Shown in pieces: positions 34,753 to 42,446 of a stretch of DNA of 58,400 nt. How positions within the stretch are numbered: position 1 is the first letter of the stretch; each line of letters begins with the position of its first letter. The notes below the pieces were generated by a model. The model did no database searches. It saw nothing but the letters and a program-made list of their open reading frames with translations, and was not told the DNA's origin. The stretch spans positions 1-58,400 of the forward strand of contig NZ_JAMXOE010000034.1 in assembly GCF_024055575.1 (NCBI RefSeq). The letters run 5' to 3'. The DNA comes from Mucilaginibacter flavidus (lineage in GTDB: Bacteria > Bacteroidota > Bacteroidia > Sphingobacteriales > Sphingobacteriaceae). Position numbers and translations under genes: made by a program.

Positions 34753-36912
34753 ATGATAAAAAGCAAGCACAAAAGTTTTGCGGAGAATTTACTATTTGCC
34801 CTTAATATTTTTATCATTTTTTTCCTGCTGTTTGGTTCATCCATAGCAATTCCAACCTGGCTGCAGCCTGTAGGCAGACTACATCCACTGATACTGCACT
34901 TCCCTATCGTGGTGCTGATAATGGCGATGATGCTGGAGTTTTTTCGCTTCAGGGAGCGTTTTCGCACCGAAAAACTGTACCACGATTTTACCACTTACCT
35001 GTGGCTCACCGGCGCTATATTCGCTGCTATTACAGCCATTATGGGCCTATTTTTATCGAAAGAGTCAGGTTATGAGGGCAGCACCCTTGTTTGGCACAAA
35101 TGGGTGGGTGCCGGCGTTGTGTTTGTATCCACTATCATTTACTGGTGCCGCACGGCCGGGTGGTATAATGTTAAAATTGCACGCTGGGGGGCGGGAACTG
35201 TCGTGTTGGCTCTCGTAGTTGCAGGCCATTTCGGTGCCGACCTTACCCATGGCGACAACTTTGTATTGGCTCCCGTTTGGCACCCCGAAAAAGAACTGGT
35301 TCCTGTTGATAAGGCGCTGGTTTACAGAGATGTCATCCAACCAATTTTCGAAAGCAAATGCGTAAGCTGCCACAATCCTGATAAAACAAAAGGCGGCCTG
35401 ATGTTGATTGATGAAAAATCTATTTTGAAGGGAGGCAAGGATGGTAAGCTGATAGTCCCCGGCCAGCCGGCTATAAGCTTGCTGCTGCAGCGCGTACATT
35501 TGGTTGCCGAGGATAAAAAACACATGCCACCCGCAGGCAAACCGCAGCTAACTCCCGATGAAATGAACCTGCTTTACCTTTGGGTAAAAGGAAACGCCGA
35601 TTTTAAAAAGAAGGTTATTGATCTGCCCGCTAAAGATTCATTACGGCTCATTGCCTCAACCTATTTAAAGCCTGCTGAACAAGTTGAAGAGAAGTTCGAC
35701 TTTGCTGCCGCCGATGATAAAACCATTAAAAAGCTGAACAATAATTACAGGGTTATTTACCCGCTGGCAAAGGAGTCGCCGGCGCTGGGGGTAAACATCT
35801 ATAACAAAAGCAACTATCAGCCTAAGATGCTGGAAGAATTAAGCGCCATAAACAAGCAAATAGTAACACTTGATTTGGATAGAATGCCGGTAAAAGACGC
35901 CGAATTGAAAACCATTGCCCAGTTTGAAAACCTGCATACATTAAACCTTAACTTTACTGACGTAACGGGCAACACGCTAAAGGAATTGGCCGGACTTAAA
36001 TTTTTAAAAATAATTTCGCTGGCAGGCGCGCCAATTAACGCGGATGCCATTAAGCAAATAAGTGTCTTAAAAAGCCTCGCCAAAATAACCCTTTGGGACA
36101 CCGGCCTCACCGACGCTCAACTGAAAGACTTACAGGCGCGCAATAAAAAAATTGAGTTTGTAAAAAGCTTTAAAGACGACGGCAAGCCCATTAAGTTAAA
36201 CGTGCCGCAGGTGAAAAACACGGCGCTGGTTTTCGCACAATCCATCCCGCTCGAGTTAAGTCATCCCATCAAAGGTGTGCAGATAAGATATACAACAGAT
36301 GGAACCGATCCCGATAGCTCAAAGTCGCCAATTTTTAAACCGGGCGTGGCGATCACCCAAAACACAAGCGTAAAAATAAAAGCCTACAAACCCGGCTGGC
36401 TTAGCAGCGACGTGGTGCAGTTTAACGTTTTCAAAAGCACGTTTACGCCCGATAGTGTGAGCTACCTGCAGCCACCTGTGCCCAAATATAGCGCCGATGG
36501 TGCCAAATCGTTATTTGATAAAGATTTGGGTGGCACAAACTTTGGCAACGGCAAATGGATAGCGGCACAAAAGCCTATTGAAATTTACATGCAGTTTGCC
36601 AAACCTGCCAACCTGCATACCGTAACCCTTAACTGCCTGCGCATTTTGGGCACCCAGATATTTTTACCCGTGGGCATTGAAGTTTGGGGTGGCGCCGATA
36701 AGGACCACCTGAAACTGCTAAGCAACGTAATACCGCCCGCCGCGCAAAAAGGCGATAAGGACATGGCCATCGGTATAAACTGTAAGTTGAATACCGCCAA
36801 GCCGGTTTCGTGCCTGAAAATCGTTGTAAAAAACATCCAGAAGCTACCAAAATGGGATCCCGTAAAAAGTACGCCGGAGTGGATATTTATGGATGAGATA
36901 TTCTTAAATTAG
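34753..36912 (+). CDS. Multidomain membrane cytochrome: DUF2231, c-type heme, LRR, CHB_HEX-like
   Basis: A 719-residue composite protein. Residues ~15-165 hold four or five membrane helices of the DUF2231 type (FALNIFIIFFLLFGSSIAIP, HPLILHFPIVVLIMAMMLEF). A PSCyt1 cytochrome c motif follows, CVSCHNPDKTKGGL near residue 206, with a later MPPAGKPQLTP that may supply the axial Met. Residues ~350-470 are leucine-rich repeats (LHTLNLNFTDVTGNTLKELA), ~510-570 a chitobiase C-terminal-like segment (IRYTTDGTDPDSSKSPIF), and the end resembles a discoidin-like beta domain. It could anchor the electron-transfer chain of this cluster to the membrane while binding a carbohydrate ligand (inference). Confidence 0.88.
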   Translation: MIKSKHKSFAENLLFALNIFIIFFLLFGSSIAIPTWLQPVGRLHPLILHFPIVVLIMAMMLEFFRFRERFRTEKLYHDFTTYLWLTGAIFAAITAIMGLFLSKESGYEGSTLVWHKWVGAGVVFVSTIIYWCRTAGWYNVKIARWGAGTVVLALVVAGHFGADLTHGDNFVLAPVWHPEKELVPVDKALVYRDVIQPIFESKCVSCHNPDKTKGGLMLIDEKSILKGGKDGKLIVPGQPAISLLLQRVHLVAEDKKHMPPAGKPQLTPDEMNLLYLWVKGNADFKKKVIDLPAKDSLRLIASTYLKPAEQVEEKFDFAAADDKTIKKLNNNYRVIYPLAKESPALGVNIYNKSNYQPKMLEELSAINKQIVTLDLDRMPVKDAELKTIAQFENLHTLNLNFTDVTGNTLKELAGLKFLKIISLAGAPINADAIKQISVLKSLAKITLWDTGLTDAQLKDLQARNKKIEFVKSFKDDGKPIKLNVPQVKNTALVFAQSIPLELSHPIKGVQIRYTTDGTDPDSSKSPIFKPGVAITQNTSVKIKAYKPGWLSSDVVQFNVFKSTFTPDSVSYLQPPVPKYSADGAKSLFDKDLGGTNFGNGKWIAAQKPIEIYMQFAKPANLHTVTLNCLRILGTQIFLPVGIEVWGGADKDHLKLLSNVIPPAAQKGDKDMAIGINCKLNTAKPVSCLKIVVKNIQKLPKWDPVKSTPEWIFMDEIFLN

Positions 36913-36984
36913 AACAGGATTCGCAGGATTTTTAGGATTAGAGGATTTCTAGCGGTAAAGATTATAAACGAACAAAAACAAACT

Positions 36985-37133
36985 CGTCATTGCGAGGAAC
37001 GAAGCAAACTCCACATAGGACATTCAATGACCTTGATGTTTGTGGAGAACAATACGCCGGCTGTTAGGTCACCATGGGTTTATTGCACAATTGATTTGCA
37101 TGTGCAGAGATTGCTTCGTTCCTCGCAATGACG
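36985..37133 (+). repeat. Dispersed ~150-bp TIR element, copy 5
   Basis: Starts CGTCATTGCGAGGAACGAAG and ends TTCGTTCCTCGCAATGACG. The core includes ATAGGACATTCAATGACCTT, GGCTGTTAGGTCACCATGG and TTGATTTGCATGTGCAGAG. It ends 16 bases before the GMC oxidoreductase start. Confidence 0.9.
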
Positions 37134-37149
37134 GTTGATAGATGATTTT

Positions 37150-38844
37150 ATGGAAAACAAAATATTCGACGCCATCGTTGTTGGCTCCGGCATAAGCGGT
37201 GGCTGGGCGGCTAAAGAACTGTGCGAACTGGGCGTAAAAACCCTGGTGCTAGAGCGCGGGCGCAATATTGAACACCTGAAGGACTACCCTACGGCTACGA
37301 AAAACCCGTGGGACTTTCCGCATCGCATGCAGGAACCGAAAGCGGTATTGGATGAAAACCCCGTCATCAGCAAATGTTATGCTTTTGGCGAGGATACCCA
37401 GCACTTTTTTGTGAAGGACAAGGAACACCCGTATATACAGGAGAAACCATTCGACTGGATACGCGGGTACCAGGTTGGCGGTAAATCCATTACCTGGGGC
37501 CGTGCCTGCCAGCGCTGGAGCAACTTTGAGTTTAGTGCCCCGCAGCGTTACGGCTATGCGGTGGATTGGCCAATCCGCTACGAAGATATTGCGCCATGGT
37601 ACAGCCATGTTGAGCGGTTTGCCGGCATTTGCGGCGGTAAAGACGGACTTGAAGCTTTGCCCGACGGCGAATACCTGGAGCCATTTGAGATGAGCGCCGT
37701 GGAGCAGGAAATCCAGAAAAAAATAAGCACCCATTACAAAGACCGCTTTATGGTACGCACGCGCTGGGCGCATTTGACCAAGCCCGAACCTATCCATTTG
37801 GAGCAGGGCCGCGGCCAGTGCCAGGCGCGTGACCTGTGTACGCGTGGCTGCCCTTTCGGCGGATATTTCAGCTCGGTATCATCTACCTTGCCATGGGCGA
37901 AGAAGACGGGGAACTTAACCATCAGGCCGCACTCGGTTGTGCATTCCATTATTTATGATGACCAAAAAGGCAAGGCTGTCGGTGTAAAAATTATTGACGC
38001 GCTTACCAACCAGGAAGTTGACTATTTTGCCAAAGTGATATTTTTAAATGCAGCCTGTTTAAATACTAATTTGATATTGCTGAACTCCAAATCGCACCGT
38101 TTCCCGAATGGTTTAGGTAATGACAACGGGCTGCTGGGCAAGTTCATGGCTTTCCAAAATTACAGGGCCAGTGTTTACGGAACCTATGATGGTTTGAAGG
38201 ATGCTTATTACTATGGCAGGAACCCAACCAACCCAATTATTGCCAATTACCGCAACCTGCACAAGCAGGATACGGATTATTTAGGAGGTTTCCTCACGTT
38301 CGTGTTCTCTAACCGCAGCCCCGAGTTCCGCAATAATCGTAACCAGGGCATCGGCGGCGATTATAAGGATTCATTGACCGAACCCGGTCCATGGCGCGCC
38401 GGCATGTTTATGCAGGGTGAAACTATCCCCAAGGAAAGTAATCACGTGCGTTTAAGCGCTGACCAGAAAGACCCATGGGGAATACCACAACTGATAACAT
38501 CGGTCGGTTATGATGATAACGACGACAAAATGGTAGCCGACTTTTTAACCCAAAGCGCCGAAATGCTGGAAGTTGCCGGTCTGCGCGATATCGTTAAGAA
38601 TGACACCCACCAGGCGCCCGGCCTTGATATCCACGAAATGGGTGGCTGTCGTATGGGCCACGATCCTAAAACATCGTTGCTGAACAAATTTAACCAGCTG
38701 CACCTTTGCCAAAACGTATTCGTAACCGATGGCGCCTGCATGACCAGCACCGGCAATCAAAGCCCTTCAATATTGTACATGGCCTTTGCTGCCCGGGCAG
38801 CGCATCATGCGGTTGAGGAGATGACGAAGGGGAATATTGTATGA
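37150..38844 (+). CDS. GMC-family oxidoreductase (gluconate/glucose dehydrogenase-like large subunit)
   Basis: A 564-residue FAD enzyme. I start it at ATG 37150 (MENKIFDAIVVGSGISGGW); an ATG at 37135 lies at the edge of a repeat. The N-terminus is the FAD Rossmann motif GSGISGGWAAKEL. GQCQARDLCTRGCPFGGYFS near residue 220 carries three cysteines as in iron-sulfur-bearing glucose dehydrogenase large subunits. The C-terminus HEMGGCRMGHDP and STGNQSPSILYMAFAARAAHH matches the FAD-binding and active-site His/Asn region. The usual small partner (gluconate 2-dehydrogenase subunit 3) is not nearby. Electrons may pass to the two cytochrome proteins upstream (inference). Confidence 0.93.
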   Translation: MENKIFDAIVVGSGISGGWAAKELCELGVKTLVLERGRNIEHLKDYPTATKNPWDFPHRMQEPKAVLDENPVISKCYAFGEDTQHFFVKDKEHPYIQEKPFDWIRGYQVGGKSITWGRACQRWSNFEFSAPQRYGYAVDWPIRYEDIAPWYSHVERFAGICGGKDGLEALPDGEYLEPFEMSAVEQEIQKKISTHYKDRFMVRTRWAHLTKPEPIHLEQGRGQCQARDLCTRGCPFGGYFSSVSSTLPWAKKTGNLTIRPHSVVHSIIYDDQKGKAVGVKIIDALTNQEVDYFAKVIFLNAACLNTNLILLNSKSHRFPNGLGNDNGLLGKFMAFQNYRASVYGTYDGLKDAYYYGRNPTNPIIANYRNLHKQDTDYLGGFLTFVFSNRSPEFRNNRNQGIGGDYKDSLTEPGPWRAGMFMQGETIPKESNHVRLSADQKDPWGIPQLITSVGYDDNDDKMVADFLTQSAEMLEVAGLRDIVKNDTHQAPGLDIHEMGGCRMGHDPKTSLLNKFNQLHLCQNVFVTDGACMTSTGNQSPSILYMAFAARAAHHAVEEMTKGNIV

Positions 38845-38961
38845 TACGCAGTCTACCCCCATGTCATTTTCGAGGGACGAGGAGAATATTTGCACATCAG
38901 GCATGGCGGACTATGATTAGCTGCCACAGCTACATCTTTAAATCAGCTATAATCTTCAAAT

Positions 38962-40209
38962 TCACCCCTTCTCCGCCAGCAAATCCTCGGTCAATTTATC
39001 AAACTCAACAATAAATTCGGTGTAATGCTTGCCGGTACCGGGGCCGTTAAAGCCGGTGTGTATTTTGCGGACGTTGCCTTTTTTGTCGATGATGATGGTG
39101 GTGGGGAAGCCCATAAAACCGGCTAGCTGGGGCAGGCTCTTCTGCGGATCGCCTTTGCCGGGCGTGTAGCCGGTAATCAGCAAGGGATATGGCACTTTAA
39201 AATGATCTTTCAGCTGCGCCACTGTTTTCTGCGATTTTTTGAAATCAGTAGTGCGCTCGTAGGCCAGGCCTACCACTTCAACGCCTTTAGGGTGATATTT
39301 TTTATAATAACCGCTGTTGATGATAAAGTTGGTTTCGTCCATACAGTTAGGGCACCACGAGCCTAATATCTGCACAATAACCACCTTGTTTTTAAAGCGG
39401 GCATCGGTTAACGATACCTCTTTGCCGTTTATATCTGGAAAGCTAAACGCTATTTTCTTAACGCCGGGTTTCATTGCGGTTAATGCATAGGCATCTGGCA
39501 GTTTGGCGTTGGCATTTTTTACGGCCGTCCACTTGGTAAAAGCCGAGAAGCCGGAATAGTTTTCGCCATCCACCAGGGTTTTGGCATCTTTAATTTTGGC
39601 GGTAAATATAAAAGCATGACAACCATCAAAACACGACAGGTACATCATATCGCCCGATACGGAGCCTTCCAGGTAGCGGTCGTCGCCCGTGGTGGTTAAA
39701 AAGGTGCCGGTAAGGCGGTTGCCGGTTTGTTTAAACTCGCCCACCAATTCATCGCGACCATCGGTACCCTCGCCAAAAACAGCAGCCCAGCGGCCTGTAA
39801 TATCAAACTTAGGTTTCTCCGGGTTTTTAAAAAAGCGCCATGGCGTGTTTGGGGTTGCTTCAAAAGGCAGTGCTGAATCATGGTCGCCCAGGTGGCGTAT
39901 CCAGTTGCCGGTTAAATTATCGCCGGTAAGCTTCAGCCTGAATTCTGAATCGAACAAAGGCATCTTTATAAAAACAGAATCGCCTTTGGTGGTAACACCG
40001 GGCACTTTGTAATGCTCGGTACTGTTTATAATAGTTATTTGCTGCTTGCTGCCAACATTGGCAACCTCGAAATTAAAGGGCAACTGGTGTTTGCTCTCGT
40101 TGGTTAAAGTGCCGCGCCACATGCCGGTTTTAAGCTTGATTTGGGCGGATGCAGTGGTTGCTATACAAAATATCAATAAAATTGACAGGGACAGTCGTGT
40201 TTGATTCAT
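38962..40209 (-). CDS. Exported TlpA-like thioredoxin-fold protein with beta-rich N-terminal region
   Basis: A 415-residue protein, started at ATG 40209 (MNQTRLSLSILLIFCIATTA, a signal peptide). Residues ~25-245 are beta-rich, with MWRGTLTNESKHQLPFNFEV and FDITGRWAAVFG repeats resembling lipocalin-like or DUF-type barrels. The C-terminal ~150 residues form a thioredoxin fold with GSWCPNCMDET near residue 292 and GFPTTIIIDKKG as the cis-proline segment. It should be an extracytoplasmic thiol-disulfide protein. The architecture differs from the pair at 4.3-6.7 kb. It follows the coiled-coil gene on the minus strand. Confidence 0.87.
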   Translation of the reverse strand: MNQTRLSLSILLIFCIATTASAQIKLKTGMWRGTLTNESKHQLPFNFEVANVGSKQQITIINSTEHYKVPGVTTKGDSVFIKMPLFDSEFRLKLTGDNLTGNWIRHLGDHDSALPFEATPNTPWRFFKNPEKPKFDITGRWAAVFGEGTDGRDELVGEFKQTGNRLTGTFLTTTGDDRYLEGSVSGDMMYLSCFDGCHAFIFTAKIKDAKTLVDGENYSGFSAFTKWTAVKNANAKLPDAYALTAMKPGVKKIAFSFPDINGKEVSLTDARFKNKVVIVQILGSWCPNCMDETNFIINSGYYKKYHPKGVEVVGLAYERTTDFKKSQKTVAQLKDHFKVPYPLLITGYTPGKGDPQKSLPQLAGFMGFPTTIIIDKKGNVRKIHTGFNGPGTGKHYTEFIVEFDKLTEDLLAEKG

Positions 40210-40290
40210 GATAACCAAACGTAGAAAAAATTATCCTATTATTTTAGTAGAGTTTACGGATATGACAATACGTTGAAGGTAAAAATCGAC

Positions 40291-40620
40291 TTATGGCTTT
40301 TTGGCAATTTCATCCAGCTTGCTTAAAAAGCGCTCGTTGAATTCGTTCTGGCGATCTGTTTGAGCCATTATTTGCATATTGAATTCATTCTGTCGGTCAA
40401 AATTTGCTGAAATACGCTCTCCTACCTGATCTAATTTTTCTAAAAAAAGCTCGTTAAATTTCTGCTGTTGTTGAAATTGTTCGATAGAAATTTCAACAAA
40501 ATTATTTAGCGACTTATTTGTATCGCCCAAAATTTGAGTGTGCTTACTTAATATCTCCGCCTGCTGGTCCTGTTTGCGCAGCATTTCCGAAATAACAACT
40601 AATAAATCCTTATCCGACAT
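40291..40620 (-). CDS. Small coiled-coil protein
   Basis: A 109-residue protein with start ATG 40620 (MSDKDLLVVISEMLRKQDQQ). It is Gln, Asn and Glu-rich, almost wholly helical, with heptad-like repeats and a twice-repeated DRQNEFN motif (NFDRQNEFNMQIM and QTDRQNEFNERFL). Function unknown. It is located between the acyl-CoA dehydrogenase (19 bases upstream of its ATG... downstream end of that gene) and the thioredoxin-fold gene, same strand, so possibly cotranscribed with the dehydrogenase. Confidence 0.72.
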   Translation of the reverse strand: MSDKDLLVVISEMLRKQDQQAEILSKHTQILGDTNKSLNNFVEISIEQFQQQQKFNELFLEKLDQVGERISANFDRQNEFNMQIMAQTDRQNEFNERFLSKLDEIAKKP

Positions 40621-40645
40621 ACCCAAAGTTAGGGAATATTACCAA

Positions 40646-41785
40646 TTATTTCAATACCTCGCGGGAGATTACAATTCTCTGAATTTCCGAAGTCCCCTCG
40701 TATATCTGGGTTATTTTGGCATCGCGCATTAAACGCTCCACGTGGTATTCCTTTACAAAGCCATAGCCGCCGTGTATCTGTACAGCCTCAATAGTGGTGC
40801 GCATGGCAACTTCGCTGGCAAACAGCTTGGCCATTGAGCTTGCTTGTGCATAAGGCTGACCCTGGTCTTTTAACCATGCGGCCCTTAGGCACAACAAACG
40901 TGCGGCTTCAATTTCGGTTGCCATATCGGCCAGCTTAAACTGGGTGGCCTGCAGGTCGGCAATGGTTTTGCCGAATGCTTTGCGTTCTTTGGAATAATTT
41001 AATGCGAGTTCATAAGCGCCGGATGCAATGCCCAGTGCTTGTGCAGCAATACCTATACGGCCGCCCTCGAGCGTGTTCATGGCAAACTTAAAGCCGAAGC
41101 CATCGTCGCCAATGCGGTTTTCTTTGGGCACCTTCACATCCGTAAACATCAGCGAGTGAGTATCTGAGCCGCGTATGCCCATTTTATTTTCTTTGGCACC
41201 AACTTCAAAGCCCGGCATCCCTTTTTCAACTATCAGCGCATTAATACCGCGCGAACGTTGCTCGGGGTGGGTTTGTGCCATCACCAGGTAGGTTGATGCG
41301 GTGCTGCCATTGGTTATCCAGTTTTTTACGCCGTTCAGCAGGTAATGGTCGCCCATATCAACAGCTGTGGTGCGTTGCGAGGTAGCATCAGAACCCGCTT
41401 CGGGTTCCGAAAGGCAAAAGGCACCTATCTGTGTGCCGCTGGCCAGCGGTACCAGGTATTTTTGTTTTTGAAATTCATTGCCATATTTCTCCAGCCCGTA
41501 ACATACCAGCGAGTTGTTTACCGAAACCACTACCGATGCAGATGCATCAACCTTAGATAGTTCCTCCATAGCCAGCACGTACGATATAGCATCCATGCCG
41601 CTGCCACCGTATTGGGGCGATACCATCATACCTAAAAAGCCAAGCTCGCCAAGCATTTTAACCTGTTCGGCCGGAAATTTCTGGTGCTCATCGCGCTCAA
41701 TTACACCGGGTTTAAGCTCGTTTTGTGCAAAGTCGCGCGCTGCCTGGCGAATCATTAACTGTTCTTCGGAAAATTCAAAATGCAT
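40646..41785 (-). CDS. Acyl-CoA dehydrogenase (short-chain type)
   Basis: A 379-residue FAD enzyme catalysing alpha,beta-dehydrogenation of acyl-CoA in the cytoplasm. Start at ATG 41785 (MHFEFSEEQLMIRQAARDFA) gives the standard N-terminus; 13 more in-frame residues upstream look like leader. Signatures: GAFCLSEPEAGSDATSQRTT near residue 125, the WITNGSTAS loop, ALGIASGAYELALNYSKERKAFG, and QIYEGTSEIQRIVISREVL at the end, where the Glu of YEGT is the catalytic base of short-chain members. Length is typical. Likely butyryl- or branched-chain acyl-CoA substrate; not decidable here. Confidence 0.95.
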   Translation of the reverse strand: MHFEFSEEQLMIRQAARDFAQNELKPGVIERDEHQKFPAEQVKMLGELGFLGMMVSPQYGGSGMDAISYVLAMEELSKVDASASVVVSVNNSLVCYGLEKYGNEFQKQKYLVPLASGTQIGAFCLSEPEAGSDATSQRTTAVDMGDHYLLNGVKNWITNGSTASTYLVMAQTHPEQRSRGINALIVEKGMPGFEVGAKENKMGIRGSDTHSLMFTDVKVPKENRIGDDGFGFKFAMNTLEGGRIGIAAQALGIASGAYELALNYSKERKAFGKTIADLQATQFKLADMATEIEAARLLCLRAAWLKDQGQPYAQASSMAKLFASEVAMRTTIEAVQIHGGYGFVKEYHVERLMRDAKITQIYEGTSEIQRIVISREVLK

Positions 41786-41851
41786 GGGCTGGTTATTTTG
41801 TGCTGCAAAAATAATATTATGCATGCATAGTAAAAAATATCTGTCAAAAAA

Positions 41852-41878
41852 AAAGAGAGCCTTTTTGAAGCTCCCTTT
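41852..41878 (-). terminator. Terminator-like hairpin upstream of the acyl-CoA dehydrogenase gene
   Basis: On the minus strand AAAGGGAGC pairs with GCTCTCTTT (one G-U pair), nine-base loop, then at least six further T. It lies 67 bases before the dehydrogenase ATG, so it would end a minus-strand transcript that starts further right, or act as a leader attenuator. Confidence 0.7.
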
Positions 41879-42446
41879 CCCCTAATTAATTTAAACTATT
41901 GATTAAACCCAAAACAAAGAACAAAAAAACCTCAGCTTGGGCGTCTGAGAATTCAAAAACAATTATTTTTCACAGGTAGATGTTTTATCGTTTTTCACAG
42001 ATTGTATGCAGGGCTGTTAACTTCTTATCAAATGTTAAGCCATAAATGGTAAAGGCTGGTATTATTTTAACTTGCCGTGCCAAAATGGGCCGGGGGCTCC
42101 AAAACAACCCGGGCGCTACTATTAGTTAATAATTTAGTTATTGATTTTTAGCGAGTTAACTAAGTTAACTAAAGGTGTACACCCTATATCGCTCTCAATT
42201 AAAAAGCATAAAACAGGAACATATTAGCACAAATTATTCCTGTTAGTTGTGGGTGGTAACAAAAATGTTACCCTATTAAAGCGCTATGTATAAGCACATT
42301 GAGGCTTTTCGCACTAAAATATATTTTTATTTAACGTTTATTTGCTGCGTGATGCCGGCAAGTGTACAATTTAGCGCCTTTTTGCGTTTGCTTGTCTGAT
42401 ATTTCATACACCTGCTGTATTATATTATCTACATAGAAATAAAAAA
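41879..42446. other. Long gene-free region with several hairpins
   Basis: About 570 bases between divergent genes. A second minus-strand hairpin with T tail lies at about 41931-41950 (CTCAG...CTGAG then GTTTTTTT). Others are GGTAAC/GTTACC at 42254-42271 and an AGTTAACTAAGTTAACT repeat near 42163. A 37-codon frame at 42286-42399 is not convincing. A small RNA on the minus strand is possible; the M13 promoter must also lie here. Confidence 0.45.

Noticed and set aside
42286..42399. 37-codon frame with a hydrophobic middle upstream of the first M13 gene
   Set aside because: Too short, no conserved motif, no -7 element at suitable distance; could be real but I cannot support it.
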